64,000 nt of DNA from Aquabacter cavernae (GTDB taxonomy: Bacteria; Pseudomonadota; Alphaproteobacteria; Rhizobiales; Xanthobacteraceae). The translations under genes were made by a program, and so were the position numbers. The stretch's first letter is position 1. Each line of letters starts with the position of its first letter. This document shows positions 12,783 through 24,436 of this stretch, in pieces. The notes under the pieces were generated by a model that saw only the letters and a list, made by a program, of their open reading frames with translations, had not been told where the DNA came from and did no database searches. Location: contig NZ_RWKV01000008.1 in NCBI RefSeq assembly GCF_003993795.1, positions 1,488,001 through 1,552,000 of the forward strand. The letters are read 5' to 3'.

Positions 12783-13499
12783 ATGCGCCAGACCGCCATC
12801 CTGATCACCGGGGCCTCGAAGGGCATCGGCCTCGCCACCGCCGCGCGCCTCGCGGCCGAGGGACACCATGTGGTGGGCGTCGCCCGCACCGCCCCGGCGC
12901 AGGCCTTCCCCGGCACCTTCATCGCCTGCGATCTCGCCGACGCCGACGCCACCGGGCGGCTCCTGGCTGAACTTGCCGCGCGCTTCGAGGTGTTGCGGGT
13001 CATGAACAATGTGGGCGTGGTCATGCCCCAGCCGTTCGGACAGGTGGACCTCTCCAGCCTCCAGGCGGTGTTCGACCTCAATGTGCGGGTAGCGGTGCAG
13101 GCCACCCAGGCCTGCCTGCCCGACATGAAGGCGGGCCGCTTCGGGCGCATCCTCAACATCGTCAGCCGCGCCATCAATGGCGGCTATGACCGCACCGCCT
13201 ATTCGGCGGCCAAGAGCGCGCTGGTGGGCTGCACCCGCAGCTGGGCGCTGGAGCTGGCCCCTTTGGGCATCACCTCCAACGCCATCGCCCCCGGCCCCAT
13301 CGACACGGAACTCATGCGCCGCACCCGGCCCCATGGCAGCGAAGCGGAGCGCAAGGCCCTCGCCTCCATTCCCATGGGCCGCTTCGGCACCCCGGACGAG
13401 ATCGCAGCGGCCGCCGCCTTCCTGCTGTCGGACGCGGCGAGCTTCGTGACCGGCCAGGTTCTCGGCGTGGACGGCGGCGCGAGCCTCGGGGGACGATAA
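12783..13499 (+). CDS. SDR-family oxidoreductase (classical short-chain dehydrogenase)
   Basis: 238 residues with the cofactor loop TGASKGIG at 9-16, NNVG at 75-78 (usually NNAG), catalytic Ser128 in IVSRA, and the Tyr140/Lys144 pair in YSAAK. The C-terminal motif GQVLGVDGGASL is that of FabG-like members. It is probably an NAD(P)-dependent alcohol or ketone oxidoreductase; the substrate is unknown. The gene is alone on its strand, divergent from envC-like with a 166-base gap, and ends 15 bases from the convergent rlmH. Confidence 0.92.
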   Translation: MRQTAILITGASKGIGLATAARLAAEGHHVVGVARTAPAQAFPGTFIACDLADADATGRLLAELAARFEVLRVMNNVGVVMPQPFGQVDLSSLQAVFDLNVRVAVQATQACLPDMKAGRFGRILNIVSRAINGGYDRTAYSAAKSALVGCTRSWALELAPLGITSNAIAPGPIDTELMRRTRPHGSEAERKALASIPMGRFGTPDEIAAAAAFLLSDAASFVTGQVLGVDGGASLGGR

Positions 13500-13514
13500 C
13501 GCGCGATCGACCCG

Positions 13515-13997
13515 TCAGGCGCGATGATAGGGGTGGCCGGAGAGGATGGTCGTCGCGCGGTAGATCTGCTCGGCCAGCATCACGCGCACCAATTGGTGGG
13601 GAAAGGTGGCCGCGCCGAAGGAAAGCAGCAGGTCCGCCTTCTCCCGCACCTGCGGGCTCAGCCCATCCGCCCCGCCGATGAAGCAGGCGAAGGCACCCGT
13701 GCCGCTGTCGCGCTCGCGGCCGATGCGGGCGGCGAAATCCTCGCTGGTGAGGCTCTTGCCGCGCGGGTCCAGCAGACAGAGGCGCGCGCCAGGTGGAACG
13801 GCGGACAGCAGGGCACCGCCCTCCTCCGCCATGCGGTCCTCGGGACGGCGCGCCGATGATTCGGCATGCTCGGAAACATCGAAGCCGCTCAGGCCCAGGG
13901 CTCGACCGCCCGCTTTGGCGCGGTCGAGGTAGCGGGCCACAAGCTCACGCTCGGCGCCCGCCTTCATGCGGCCGATACAGCAGATCAGGATGCGCAC
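13515..13997 (-). CDS. rlmH: 23S rRNA pseudouridine-1915 N3-methyltransferase
   Basis: 160 residues of the SPOUT-fold RlmH/YbeA family. Visible features are the N-terminal [14 protein letters not shown], the knot region [24 protein letters not shown] (about 103-128) and the invariant tail HPYHR, whose last residues reach the active site of the dimer. It methylates a helix-69 pseudouridine on 70S ribosomes using S-adenosylmethionine. Like many genomes, it follows the ribosome silencing factor gene on the same strand, with a gap of 37 bases. Confidence 0.97.
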   Translation of the reverse strand: MRILICCIGRMKAGAERELVARYLDRAKAGGRALGLSGFDVSEHAESSARRPEDRMAEEGGALLSAVPPGARLCLLDPRGKSLTSEDFAARIGRERDSGTGAFACFIGGADGLSPQVREKADLLLSFGAATFPHQLVRVMLAEQIYRATTILSGHPYHRA

Positions 13998-14034
13998 GGC
14001 GCGCCTCTCGGATGATCGAGCGCGCCGCTTCGCC

Positions 14035-14424
14035 TCACACCTTGGCGGTGCCGGACCACATCTTCTCGATGTTGTAGAAGCTGCGGACCTCGGGCTGGAA
14101 GACGTGGACGATCACGTCTCCGGCGTCGATCAGCACCCAGTCGCAGGCCGGCTGGCCTTCGACACGAACCTGCTTCACGCCGGCCGCCTTGAGCCCCTCA
14201 ATGAGGTGCTCGGCGATGGCGCCCACATGCCGCTGCGAGCGGCCGGAGGCCACGACCATGTGGTCGGCGATGGATGTCTTCCCGCGCAGGTCGATGGGGA
14301 CGATGTCTTCCGACTTATCGTCGTCCAGACGGGTAAGAACCAGGGCGAGGATCTCCTCGGCGTCAGGTTGCGCTTGGGAGACCGGCGCGGGCGCTTGTGG
14401 TGAAGCGGCCGCAAAGGAAGCCAA
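14035..14424 (-). CDS. rsfS: Ribosome silencing factor RsfS
   Basis: 129 residues. After an Ala/Pro-rich N-terminus of about 20 residues comes the DUF143 domain: [39 protein letters not shown], and [20 protein letters not shown], ending with [11 protein letters not shown]. The protein binds uL14 on the 50S subunit and prevents subunit joining in starvation. The neighbours nadD (upstream) and rlmH (downstream) form the standard nadD-rsfS-rlmH set. Confidence 0.96.
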   Translation of the reverse strand: MASFAAASPQAPAPVSQAQPDAEEILALVLTRLDDDKSEDIVPIDLRGKTSIADHMVVASGRSQRHVGAIAEHLIEGLKAAGVKQVRVEGQPACDWVLIDAGDVIVHVFQPEVRSFYNIEKMWSGTAKV

Positions 14425-14540
14425 TGTGGACAGGGGTCCGGATCCTCTCGCTCGTGAGTGTCGGACCGGAGGGAACGCAGTGCGACCACCCCCGACCGCA
14501 TGCTCAGGATGAGGGCAAAACGCGAAAATTTCAAGACTTC

Positions 14541-15242
14541 TTAACCAGCAGCCCCTTTCACCCCCCCGGCACCCCCTGCCATGCGGGCCCGTATCCCCGT
14601 GGAAGACATGGGAGATTTCAGCCCGTGGAGGAACACCCAGGCGGGTGGGGAGAGCAGCGGCAGGATGGCCGCGTCGCTCTCCTCGATACGGTAGGGGCCG
14701 AGCGCCCGCGCCGCCAGGGAGGCGGTTGCGGACAGGCTTTCGCCCATCCGGTCCACCACCGCGATGGGCACCGTCTGCGCCAAGGCACGCCAGCGTTGCC
14801 AGCGGTGGAAATGGGCGAGATTGTCCGCGCCCATGAGCCAGACGAAATGCACGCCCGGCGCCTGCGACACGAGGCGTTCCACCGTCTCATAGGTGTAGCG
14901 CGTGCCCAGCACGGCCTCGATGCCCGTCACATCGATGCGCGGATGATTGGCGAGCCGGCGCGCGAAGGCGACGCGCTCGGCGAGCGGCGGCAGGCCGCGA
15001 TTGTCCTTCAGGGGGTTTCCCGGCGTCACCAGCCACCAGACCCGGTCGAGCCCCAGCCGCTTCAGGGCCAGGAGGCTCACCGCCCGGTGCGTGGCATGGG
15101 CGGGATTGAAGCTGCCGCCATAGAGGCCGATGCGCAGCCCGCGCGCCACCGGCGGGCGGCGCGCCACGTCCCGCAGAACGGCGCCCTCCGCGCCGCTCGC
15201 TTTCGTCTCCCCCAGCCTCATCCCGCCCCCGGCGGGTGTCAC
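14541..15242 (-). CDS. nadD: Nicotinate-mononucleotide adenylyltransferase
   Basis: 233 residues with the nucleotidyltransferase signature [14 protein letters not shown] (about 39-52) and the second motif [11 protein letters not shown] near 212-222. It makes nicotinic acid adenine dinucleotide for NAD synthesis. The chosen GTG start at 15242 overlaps the proA stop as GTGA; ATG 15221 seven codons later is a reasonable alternative. The 116 bases between it and rsfS show no extra gene. Confidence 0.96.
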   Translation of the reverse strand: MTPAGGGMRLGETKASGAEGAVLRDVARRPPVARGLRIGLYGGSFNPAHATHRAVSLLALKRLGLDRVWWLVTPGNPLKDNRGLPPLAERVAFARRLANHPRIDVTGIEAVLGTRYTYETVERLVSQAPGVHFVWLMGADNLAHFHRWQRWRALAQTVPIAVVDRMGESLSATASLAARALGPYRIEESDAAILPLLSPPAWVFLHGLKSPMSSTGIRARMAGGAGGVKGAAG

Positions 15243-16564
15243 GGACGGGTCTGGCCGGCGCCGTGCACCCTGTATTTGAAGGTCGTCAACTGCTCGGCGC
15301 CCACGGGACCGCGCGCATGCATGCGGCCCGTGGCGATGCCGATCTCCGCCCCGAACCCGAACTCGCCGCCATCGGCGAACTGGGTGGAGGCATTGTGCAT
15401 CACGATGGCCGAATCCACTTCCGCCAGGAACTTGGCGGCAGCGGCCTCGTCGGCCGTGATGATGGAATCGGTGTGGTGGGACCCATGGGTCTCGATATGG
15501 GTGATGGCCGCATCGATCCCCTCCACCACCTTCACGGAGATGATGGCGTCCTCATATTCAGTGTCCCAATCCTCGGGCTTGGCGGGCACCACGCGGGGAT
15601 CCACGGCCAGCGCCGCATCCTCGCCGCGCACCTCGCAGCCCGCATCCAGCAGCATCTTGACCAAGGGCGCCAGCATCTCGCCCGCCACCGCGCGGTCCAC
15701 CAGCAGCGTTTCCGCCGCCCCGCAGATGCCCGTGCGGCGCATCTTGGCGTTCAGCAGCACGGTCTTGGCCATGGCGAGGTCGGCGGCCGCATCTACATAG
15801 ACATGCACGATGCCGTCCAGATGCGCGAAGACCGGCACGCGGGCCTCCCGCTGCACCCGGCCCACCAGCCCCTTGCCGCCGCGCGGCACGATCACGTCGA
15901 TATTGCCGCCCAGCCCCGCCAGCATGGCACCCACGGCGGCCCGGTCGGCGAAGGGCACGAACTGCACCGCGTCCGCAGGTAGGCCCGCTTCCGCGAGGCC
16001 CGCCACGAAGGCGGCATGAATGGCGCCGGAGGACAGAAGGCTGTCCGACCCGCCCCGCAGGATCACCGCATTGCCCGCCCGCACGCACAAGGCGGCAGCG
16101 TCCGCGGTCACGTTGGGACGGCTCTCATAGATGACGCCGATGACGCCCAGCGGCGTGCGCACCCGCTCGATGGCGAGCCCGTTGGGCCGCGTCCAGCGCT
16201 CGGTCACGGCACCCACGGGATCGGGAAGGCCCGCCACCATGTCCACGCCCGCCGCGATGGCCTCCACCCGCTTCTCGTCCAGGGCGAGGCGATCGAGGAA
16301 AGCCGCACTCATGCCGTCCGCCCGCGCGCGGGCAAGGTCCTGGGCATTGGCGTTGAGGATGGCGGGCGAAGCGGCGCGGATGGCGGCGGCGGCGGCCTTC
16401 AGCGCGCGGGACTTGGTGTCCGCATCCGCAAGGCCGAGCACGCGCGCGGCGGCGCGGGCACGGCGGCCGAGGTCGGTCATGTAGCCCTCCAGGTCCGCCG
16501 GGGCGGCCGGAGGCGTTGCCTGCGTCAGGGCGGCGTCGGCTCGGGCGGCGGAGGACTGGGACAT
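15239..16564 (-). CDS. proA: Gamma-glutamyl phosphate reductase
   Basis: 441 residues from ATG 16564 (MSQSSAAR); a GTG four codons earlier is possible. It is an aldehyde dehydrogenase superfamily member with the catalytic Cys in [14 protein letters not shown], the cofactor region [20 protein letters not shown], and the C-terminal [20 protein letters not shown]. It reduces gamma-glutamyl phosphate to the semialdehyde, the second step of proline synthesis. It sits downstream of proB, which supplies its unstable substrate. Confidence 0.97.
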   Translation of the reverse strand: MSQSSAARADAALTQATPPAAPADLEGYMTDLGRRARAAARVLGLADADTKSRALKAAAAAIRAASPAILNANAQDLARARADGMSAAFLDRLALDEKRVEAIAAGVDMVAGLPDPVGAVTERWTRPNGLAIERVRTPLGVIGVIYESRPNVTADAAALCVRAGNAVILRGGSDSLLSSGAIHAAFVAGLAEAGLPADAVQFVPFADRAAVGAMLAGLGGNIDVIVPRGGKGLVGRVQREARVPVFAHLDGIVHVYVDAAADLAMAKTVLLNAKMRRTGICGAAETLLVDRAVAGEMLAPLVKMLLDAGCEVRGEDAALAVDPRVVPAKPEDWDTEYEDAIISVKVVEGIDAAITHIETHGSHHTDSIITADEAAAAKFLAEVDSAIVMHNASTQFADGGEFGFGAEIGIATGRMHARGPVGAEQLTTFKYRVHGAGQTRP

Positions 16565-16644
16565 GGCACGTCTCACAATGATGTCGCGGCTTTTCTTACC
16601 ATCGCGCGCCCCGGCCGCACAGGCGCGCAGGGTTTCATATGGGA

Positions 16645-17775
16645 TCAGGGCGCGCCGACCACCATGTCGTCGCGATGGATCATCTCTGCCCGGCCGGACA
16701 TGCCGAGGATGGCCTCGATCTCCGCCGTGGAGCGGCCGATGATGCGTTCCGCATGGTCGCTGTCATAGGCGACGAGGCCGCGCCCCACTTCCGCACCGTC
16801 GGGTCCGCGCAGCAGAACCGCATCGCCCCGCTCGAAGGCGCCTTCCACGCGCACCACGCCTGCGGGCAGCAGGCTCGCGCCGCGATGCAGCGCCTTCACG
16901 GCGCCCGCATCCAGATGCAGCACCCCGCGCGCTTCCAGCGCACCGCCGATCCAGGCCTTGCGGGCGCGGGCGGGCGTGGCGCCGGTGAGGAACCAGGTGC
17001 AGCGTCCGCCCTCGGCTATGGCGCGCAGCGGGTTCTTCCCGTGTCCGGAGGCGATGACCATGTGGGTGCCGGCGGAGGTGGCGATCTTGCCCGCCTCGAT
17101 CTTGGTGCGCATGCCGCCGCGCGAGAGTTCCGAGCCCGCCGCTCCCGCCATGGCCTCGATCTCCGCGGAGATGCGCGGCACCACGGGGATATGCCGCGCG
17201 TCCGGGTCCTGGGCGGGCGGCGCGGTGTAGAGGCCGTCAATGTCCGACAGCAGCACCAGCAAGTCGGCGCTGGCCATGGTGGCGACACGGGCCGCGAGGC
17301 GATCATTGTCGCCGTAGCGGATCTCGGAGGTGGCCACCGTGTCATTCTCGTTGATGACCGGCACCGCGCGATAATCCATGAGGCGCGCCAGCGTGGAACG
17401 GGCGTTGAGATAGCGTCGCCGCTCTTCCGTGTCGCCCAGCGTCAGCAGGATCTGCCCGGCGGTGATGTCCTCATGGGCGAGCACTTCCGCCCAGGTGCGC
17501 GCCAGCGCGATCTGCCCCACGCCTGCCGCCGCCTGGCTGTCCTCCAGCTTGAGCGGCCCCTTGGGCAGCGAGAGCACGGTGCGCCCCAGCGCGATGGCGC
17601 CGGAGGAGACCACCATAATCTCCTTGCCCTGCCTGTGCAGGGCGCCGATGTCCTCGGCCAGCGAGGTGAGCCAGGCAAGGCGAACCTTGCCGCGCGCGGA
17701 ATCCACCAGCAGCGCGGAGCCGACCTTGATGACGATGCGGCGGAAATCGGCGAGGGCGGGCGTCTGAGTGGTCAC
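16645..17775 (-). CDS. proB: Glutamate 5-kinase with C-terminal PUA domain
   Basis: 376 residues from a GTG at 17775 ([20 protein letters not shown]). The open frame extends 71 codons further but that part is Arg-rich filler with no family match. The amino-acid kinase domain shows [32 protein letters not shown] and [13 protein letters not shown]. The PUA domain fills about residues 285-370. It phosphorylates glutamate in the first, proline-inhibited step. The gap to proA is 80 bases. Confidence 0.96.
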   Translation of the reverse strand: MTTQTPALADFRRIVIKVGSALLVDSARGKVRLAWLTSLAEDIGALHRQGKEIMVVSSGAIALGRTVLSLPKGPLKLEDSQAAAGVGQIALARTWAEVLAHEDITAGQILLTLGDTEERRRYLNARSTLARLMDYRAVPVINENDTVATSEIRYGDNDRLAARVATMASADLLVLLSDIDGLYTAPPAQDPDARHIPVVPRISAEIEAMAGAAGSELSRGGMRTKIEAGKIATSAGTHMVIASGHGKNPLRAIAEGGRCTWFLTGATPARARKAWIGGALEARGVLHLDAGAVKALHRGASLLPAGVVRVEGAFERGDAVLLRGPDGAEVGRGLVAYDSDHAERIIGRSTAEIEAILGMSGRAEMIHRDDMVVGAP

Positions 17776-17917
17776 GGCGGCGCTTTTCAGGTGGAGCGGG
17801 GCCGTCTCGATACTCCAAGCACGGCCGCGCGAACAGAGGGCACGGCCGCCGCCCGGGCCGTTCAGCCCTGCAGCCGCCGCATTCGTCCAGCCCCGGCGCG
17901 CGGTGCGCGGGGCTGCA

Positions 17918-19027
<1,110 letters not shown>

Positions 19028-19235
19028 TCAGATGAGGGAGCGTGGCTCAGTTCCAGCCGGTCCCGCACAGGCCCGAGGCGCGAGCGGCCGATGCCGTTCG
19101 GAAGGAAGCCGTAGAAGGCCTTCGGCGAGCACCCGCATGAGGGCCAAGCGCCTGCTCATGGGTCTGTTGAAAAGCCCTCACGGCCCGGTGGCCAACCCCT
19201 TTGACCTTTCGGCCCGTCCAGACCAAAAGAAGAAC

Positions 19236-21407
19236 ATGAGCATTCAGTCCGTCGATGTCCTGCTCCCGCTCGGTTTGGACACACCATATTCCTACCTTGT
19301 TCCGGAAAATCTCTCGCTGAAACCGGGAGACCTCGTCCATGTGCCCCTCGGCACGCGGGGCATGGTGGGGTGCGTGTGGCCGGGCGGCGGGGCGCGCACG
19401 GTTGATACGGCCAAGCTCAAGTCCGTAAAGGCGAAGCTCGACTTCGAGCCCCTGCCCGAAGACCTCATGAAGCTCATCGACTGGATGGCGGACTACACCC
19501 TCGCTCCCAAGGGCATGGTGCTGCGCATGGCGCTGCGGCATGGGGAGAGCCCCGGCCCCCAGCGCGAGCGGGTGGGCGTGCGGGCGACCGGGCGGGACTC
19601 GGTGCGCATGACGGCGGCGCGGGGCAAGCTGCTGGCGCTCCTGGCTGATGGCTTCGTGCGGGGCAAGGGCGAAGCGGCGCGGGAAGCCGGGGTCTCGCCC
19701 TCGGTGGTGGACGGCCTCGTGGACGAAGGGGTGCTGGAGACCGTCGTGCTCCCCCCCGAGCCCGCTGCGGAGCGGCCGGACCCCACCCATTCCACCCCCA
19801 CCCTCTCCCCCGCCCAGGAAGAGGCGGCTGCGGAGCTGCGGCAGGCGGTGGCGGACAAGGCGTTCAGCGTCCGCCTGCTGGACGGCGTCACCGGCTCGGG
19901 CAAAACGGAGGTCTATTTCGAGGCGGTGGCGGCGGCGCTGGCGGAAGGGCGGCAGGCGCTGATCCTGCTGCCGGAAATCGCCCTCACCCAGGCCTTCCTC
20001 GACCGCTTCACCCGTCGCTTCGGGGTGAAGCCCGCCGAATGGCATTCCGGCGTCTCCACCAAGCGCCGGGCACGCATCCTCAACGGGGTGGCCAAGGGCG
20101 AGGTGCAGGTGGTGGCCGGGGCACGCTCGGCTTTGTTCCTGCCCTTCCAGGATCTCGGCCTCGTCATCGTGGATGAGGAGCACGACCCCGCCTACAAGCA
20201 GGATGAGGGTGTCTGCTACCACGCCCGCGACATGGCGGTGGTGCGCGCGCGCTTTGCCCGCGCGCCCATCGTGCTGGCCTCCGCGACCCCCTCCATCGAG
20301 ACGGAAGTGAACGCCCGCCGGGGCCGCTATGGGCGACTCGCTCTGCCGGAACGGTTTGGTGGCGCCAAGGTGCCGGGCCTCGCCCCCATCGATCTGCGCA
20401 AGGAGGGCCCGCCGCGCGGGCGGTGGATCTCCCCGCGTCTCGCGCAGGAGATGGGCGAGACGGTGGAGGGCGGCGGGCAGGCGCTGCTGTTCCTCAACCG
20501 GCGCGGCTATGCGCCCCTGACGCTCTGCCGCTCCTGCGGGCATCGCATGAAATGCCCCTCCTGCTCCGCCTGGCTGGTGGAGCATCGCTTCCGCCGCCGC
20601 CTCTCCTGCCACCATTGCGGCTATCAGGCGCCGGTGCCGGAGGCGTGCCCAAGCTGCAACGCCAAGGACAGCCTCATTCCCTGCGGCCCCGGCGTGGAGC
20701 GCCTTCAGGAGGAGGTGCAGACCCTGTTCCCGGAGGCGCGCAGCCTCGTCCTCTCCTCGGACCTCACGGGCGGCATCGAGCGCATGCGGGCGGAGCTGGA
20801 CGCGGTGGCACGCGGCGAGGTGGACATCGTCATCGGCACCCAATTGGTGGCCAAGGGCCACAATTTCCCCGGCCTCGCCTTGGTAGGGGTGGTGGACGCG
20901 GATGTGGGCCTCGGCCAGGGCGACCCGCGCGCGGCGGAACGAACCTTCCAATTGGTCCACCAGGTGGCGGGCCGGGCCGGGCGCGGGGCGGCGGAGGGGC
21001 GCGGCTTCCTCCAGACCCATATGCCCGAGCACCCGGTGATGCAGGCTTTGGTGAAGGGCGACCGCGCCGGCTTCTACGAAACGGAGATCGGGTCGCGGGA
21101 GGAGGCGCACCTTCCGCCGTTCGGGCGGCTCGCGAGCCTCGTCATTTCGGCGAGCGAGGCCCATGCGGCGGAAGCCCATGCCCGCCGCCTCGCGTCCTGC
21201 GCGCCCGTGGTGGAAGGGGTGCGCGTGCTGGGTCCGGCAGAAGCGCCCCTGGCGGTGCTGCGCGGCCGCCACCGCTGGCGGCTCCTGGTGCGCGCGCCGC
21301 GCGGCTTCGACCTCTCCGCCTATCTGCGCGCCTGGAACGCGGCAGCACCCAAAGTGACGGGGAATACCCGCGTCGCCATCGACGTGGACCCCATCAGCTT
21401 CATGTGA
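19236..21407 (+). CDS. priA: Primosomal replication-restart helicase
   Basis: 723 residues from ATG 19236 (MSIQSVDVLLPLGLDTPYSY); the frame is open further upstream to 19032 but only this start gives the conserved N-terminal 3'-DNA-binding domain. The helicase core has Walker A GVTGSGKTEVY, the DEEH box in VIVDEEHDPAYKQDEG, and two zinc-binding clusters (CRSCGHRMKCPSC and CHHCGY...CPSC) at about 495-545. It reloads the replisome at stalled forks. It is divergent from obgE; the 277 bases between them contain nothing else I recognise. Confidence 0.96.
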   Translation: MSIQSVDVLLPLGLDTPYSYLVPENLSLKPGDLVHVPLGTRGMVGCVWPGGGARTVDTAKLKSVKAKLDFEPLPEDLMKLIDWMADYTLAPKGMVLRMALRHGESPGPQRERVGVRATGRDSVRMTAARGKLLALLADGFVRGKGEAAREAGVSPSVVDGLVDEGVLETVVLPPEPAAERPDPTHSTPTLSPAQEEAAAELRQAVADKAFSVRLLDGVTGSGKTEVYFEAVAAALAEGRQALILLPEIALTQAFLDRFTRRFGVKPAEWHSGVSTKRRARILNGVAKGEVQVVAGARSALFLPFQDLGLVIVDEEHDPAYKQDEGVCYHARDMAVVRARFARAPIVLASATPSIETEVNARRGRYGRLALPERFGGAKVPGLAPIDLRKEGPPRGRWISPRLAQEMGETVEGGGQALLFLNRRGYAPLTLCRSCGHRMKCPSCSAWLVEHRFRRRLSCHHCGYQAPVPEACPSCNAKDSLIPCGPGVERLQEEVQTLFPEARSLVLSSDLTGGIERMRAELDAVARGEVDIVIGTQLVAKGHNFPGLALVGVVDADVGLGQGDPRAAERTFQLVHQVAGRAGRGAAEGRGFLQTHMPEHPVMQALVKGDRAGFYETEIGSREEAHLPPFGRLASLVISASEAHAAEAHARRLASCAPVVEGVRVLGPAEAPLAVLRGRHRWRLLVRAPRGFDLSAYLRAWNAAAPKVTGNTRVAIDVDPISFM

Positions 21408-21457
21408 GGGGCGCTCTCCTTAAGCGCACGTCCCGTCCGTCGGGGGACGCGCGTCTA

Positions 21458-21581
21458 CCCCCTCCCCAACCCTCCCCCGCAAGCGGGAGAGGGAGTGATG
21501 GCGCGCTGGGGGAGAGGGATTGCTTCGAAGCCGGCACGACAGGTTCCCTTTCCCGCTTGCGGGGGAGGGGTAGGGAGGGGG
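21458..21581. repeat. G/C-rich palindromic repeat, inverted pair
   Basis: Two copies in opposite orientation: 21458-21493 (CCCCCTCCCCAACCCTCCCC then GCAAGCGGGAGAGGG) and 21546-21581 (its inverted counterpart with minor changes). Each copy forms its own stem around CCCGCAAGCGGG, and the two together can form a longer one. The location is the gap between the convergent priA and ABC permease genes. Confidence 0.85.
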
Positions 21582-21618
21582 AAGCAGCGCCCCGTCCCAA
21601 ATAGACAGGCAAGCTCCC

Positions 21619-22431
21619 CTACCCCTCCTGCCCCCAGCGCCGCACGGTGAGGCGGGTCAGGGTGGAGAAGATCACCGTCTCCACCACGAGGCCGATCAGG
21701 ATCACCGCCAGCAGCCCCGCGAAGACATTGGCCGTCTCAAGCTGGGCGCGGTTGGTGAAGATGAACCAGCCGAGCCCGCCCGAGCGGGCGCTGGCGCCGA
21801 ACACCATTTCGGCTGCGATCAAGGTACGCCACGCGAAGGCCCAGCCGAGCCGCAGGCCCGAGAGGATGGAGGGCAGCGCCGCAGGAACCAGCAGCGCGAA
21901 CACATAAGACGGTCCTGACAGGCCCATGTTGCGCCCCGCCATGCGCAAGGTCTGCGGCACCGCGCGGAACCCCGCATGGCAGGCCAGCGCCAAAGGCCAG
22001 AGCACCGCATGGACGGTGACGAAGGTGAGGCTGCTCGTGCCGACACCGAACCAGAGCAGCGCGATGGGCAGGAGCGCGATGGCGGGCAGCGGGTTGAACA
22101 TGGAGGTGAGCAGGCTCAGCAAGCTCTCGCCCCATTGGTTCAGCGCCGCCAGCGCCGTGATGACCACGGCGATGCCGATGCCGATGCCGTAGCCCGTGAG
22201 CAGGACGGACAGCGAGGCCACCATCCGGCCCGGAAGCTCGCCATTGCGCGTGACGCTCCAGAGCGCCTCAGCGGTCTCGGTAAAGCTCGGCAGCAGCAGC
22301 GAATTGCCGAGATAGCGCGCATAGGCTTCCCAGATGGCCGCCAGCGCCACCAGGATGACCACCTGGCGCGCGCCGGGGCTGAAGGTGGGCAGCCGGCGTG
22401 GGGCGACGGCGTCAAGCGTGCTCAAGGACAT
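21619..22431 (-). CDS. ABC transporter permease, nitrate/sulfonate/taurine (SsuC/TauC) family
   Basis: 270 residues from ATG 22431 (MSLSTLDAVAPRRLPTFSPG); upstream codons in the open frame have no membrane or family character. Six hydrophobic segments are visible, with the BPD inner-membrane motif FRAVPQTLRMAGRNMGLSGP and the coupling loop region PSILSGLRLGWAFAWRTLIA. The gene overlaps the ATPase gene by 20 bases and ends the three-gene operon. It imports small organic anions or sulfur compounds; the ligand is undetermined. Confidence 0.92.
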   Translation of the reverse strand: MSLSTLDAVAPRRLPTFSPGARQVVILVALAAIWEAYARYLGNSLLLPSFTETAEALWSVTRNGELPGRMVASLSVLLTGYGIGIGIAVVITALAALNQWGESLLSLLTSMFNPLPAIALLPIALLWFGVGTSSLTFVTVHAVLWPLALACHAGFRAVPQTLRMAGRNMGLSGPSYVFALLVPAALPSILSGLRLGWAFAWRTLIAAEMVFGASARSGGLGWFIFTNRAQLETANVFAGLLAVILIGLVVETVIFSTLTRLTVRRWGQEG

Positions 22432-23248
22432 GGTCTGCCTCCGCATCGGAGGAAAGGGGCTCGCTGCCGAAGATGCGCGACTGGATCTCCGCCTCCAAAG
22501 CGGCGAAGGCGGCGGTGCCGCGCCGGGCGGCCTCGCCGGACACGGGGTACTCGGCCGCGACGCGGCCCGGATGGGCCGAGAGCACGAGAACCCGCGTGCC
22601 CACATGCACCGCCTCGTCGATGGCATGGGTGACGAACAGCGTGGTGGCGCCGGTCTCCTCGCACAGAGCGAGCAGTTCATCCTGCATGCGGCGGCGCGAG
22701 AGCGCGTCGAGCGCCGCGAAGGGCTCGTCCATGAGCAGGATGGCGGGCTGAACGGCGAAGGCGCGGGCGATGGCGACGCGCTGCTTCATGCCGCCCGACA
22801 GGGTATGGGGAAAGGCATCGGCGAAGCGGGCGAGGCCCACCCGGCCGATCCAGTCGCGCGCCACGCTCCGCGCGGCGGCGGCGGACAGGCCGCGCGCGCG
22901 GCGCAGGGCGAATTCCACATTGCCGGAAACCGTGCGCCAGGGGAGAAGCTGATCGAACTCCTGGAACACCACCATGCGGTCCGGCCCCGGCCCCTTCACG
23001 GGCGCGCCGTTCAGCAGGATGGCGCCGGAGGCGGGCTTGAGGAAGCCGCCCACCGCGCGCAGCAGGCTGGACTTGCCGCAGCCCGAAGGCCCCAGCAACG
23101 CGAGGCGCTCGCCCCGGCCGATGGTGAAGGAGACATCCTCCACCGCCGTGACGAGGCCCTTCTCCGTCTGGTAGCGGAGCGTCACCCGCGAAACGGACAA
23201 GGGCGCCGGAACCTCCGGCGCCCGCGCATCCTGTTGGCCTTGCGGCAC
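22412..23248 (-). CDS. ABC transporter ATP-binding protein, SsuB/TauB family
   Basis: 278 residues. The start is placed at GTG 23248, five bases after the binding-protein stop with a GGAG motif upstream; the longer frame would run back through the whole binding-protein gene. Motifs: Walker A GPSGCGKSS, Q-loop VVFQEFDQLLPW, signature LSGGMKQR, Walker B AILLMDEPFAALDALSR and the switch VTHAIDEAV. The VTHAIDEA form is characteristic of the nitrate/sulfonate/taurine group. Confidence 0.92.
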   Translation of the reverse strand: MPQGQQDARAPEVPAPLSVSRVTLRYQTEKGLVTAVEDVSFTIGRGERLALLGPSGCGKSSLLRAVGGFLKPASGAILLNGAPVKGPGPDRMVVFQEFDQLLPWRTVSGNVEFALRRARGLSAAAARSVARDWIGRVGLARFADAFPHTLSGGMKQRVAIARAFAVQPAILLMDEPFAALDALSRRRMQDELLALCEETGATTLFVTHAIDEAVHVGTRVLVLSAHPGRVAAEYPVSGEAARRGTAAFAALEAEIQSRIFGSEPLSSDAEADHVLEHA

Positions 23249-23252
23249 CGCC

Positions 23253-24260
23253 TCAGCTCCCGCCCTTGGCGTGCAGGCCGGGCTGGAACAGGTCCTTCCA
23301 GGTGGGCTTCTGCTTGATGAGGCCGATGCGGTATTCGAAATCCGCGAAGGTATCGACGCGCTCGGGCGCGGTGGTGAAGTTGATCTGCGGATCGCGGATG
23401 ATGCTCTCCACGAAGGCCGGGGCCAGCTTGGAATTCTCGGCCGCGATATAGAGCTTGGCCGCGTCTTCCGGGTTCGCCTTGATCCAGGCGTTGGCTTCGT
23501 CCAGCGCCTCGACGAAGGCCGCGACCACCTTGGGATTGTCCTGCACGAACTTCTTGGTGGCATAGACCACGTTGAACGTGTGGGGGCCGCCCAGCACGTC
23601 ATAGCTGTTGAGCACCTCGTGCACCTTCCCACTGGCGAGCTGCTGCTCGAAGAAGGGCGGCGAGGTGAAGTGGGCGGTAATGCCGCCGGTGCCGGAGAGC
23701 AGCGCGGTGGTGGCGTCCGGGTGGGGCAGGCTCACGGTGAGATCGTCGAGCTTGTCATATTTGCCGAACGCCTTCTCGGCAGCGATCTGCAGCACGATGG
23801 GCTGGAAGCCCACCTTCACGGAGGGCAGCGCGATCCGGTCGGCCTCGGTGAAGTCCTTGAGGGTCTTCACCTTGGGATTGTTGGTGGTGAGCACGTTGGG
23901 CATGGAGCCGAGCGAGGACACCAGCGAAATGTCCGCCCTCCCCCGCAGCTTGTCCCAGGTGAGGATGGCCGGGGCGATGCCAGCGGTGGCGAAATCAAGC
24001 CCGCCGGAGATCAGCGCGTCATTCATGGCCGCGGCGCCCGAGAGACGCAGCCATTCCACCTTCAGATTGGGCAGGCCGTCTTCGGCCGCGTGCTTCTCGA
24101 TGAGCTTTTTCTCTTTGGCCACGATCAGCGGCAGATAGGCGATGCCGAATTGCTGGGCGATGCGCAGCTCATTGGTTTCCGCCCGGGCCGGGGCCGGGGT
24201 CCAGAGGCCGAGCGCGGGCACGACGGCCGCCGCGAGGGCCAGAAGCGCACGAACGCGCAT
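23253..24260 (-). CDS. Periplasmic NMT1/SsuA/TauA-type binding protein
   Basis: 335 residues from ATG 24260, preceded by GGAGAG at a good distance, with a signal peptide (RVRALLALAAAVVPALGLW...ARA). The mature protein has the family's opening ELRIAQQFGIAYLPLIVAKE and the helix ISGGLDFATAGIAPAILTWD. It is the first gene of the three-gene importer and the likely specificity determinant. Aliphatic sulfonates, taurine, nitrate or pyrimidine-like ligands are all possible. Confidence 0.92.
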   Translation of the reverse strand: MRVRALLALAAAVVPALGLWTPAPARAETNELRIAQQFGIAYLPLIVAKEKKLIEKHAAEDGLPNLKVEWLRLSGAAAMNDALISGGLDFATAGIAPAILTWDKLRGRADISLVSSLGSMPNVLTTNNPKVKTLKDFTEADRIALPSVKVGFQPIVLQIAAEKAFGKYDKLDDLTVSLPHPDATTALLSGTGGITAHFTSPPFFEQQLASGKVHEVLNSYDVLGGPHTFNVVYATKKFVQDNPKVVAAFVEALDEANAWIKANPEDAAKLYIAAENSKLAPAFVESIIRDPQINFTTAPERVDTFADFEYRIGLIKQKPTWKDLFQPGLHAKGGS

Positions 24261-24294
24261 GGTTGCTCTCCGTTGAGGACTGAGGATGCCTCGA

Positions 24295-24322
24295 CGAATA
24301 TCCAGTAATTCCATAAAGTCAA
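24295..24322 (-). promoter_or_regulatory. Candidate sigma-70 promoter of the SsuABC-like operon
   Basis: On the minus strand TTGACT (24322-24317) is followed after 16 bases by TATTCG (24300-24295). It lies in an unusually AT-rich patch (24297-24370) about 35 bases upstream of the binding-protein start. The hexamers are good for -35 and moderate for -10. Confidence 0.5.
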
Positions 24323-24436
24323 TTTTATTTATGGATTAAATATTAATTACAGATATGACTCGTATTTTTGTCTACGGGTGCAAATCGGCGCCCGATGGCC
24401 TAGGTTCCGGAACGATCCGAACCGGGAGTGTCCGTC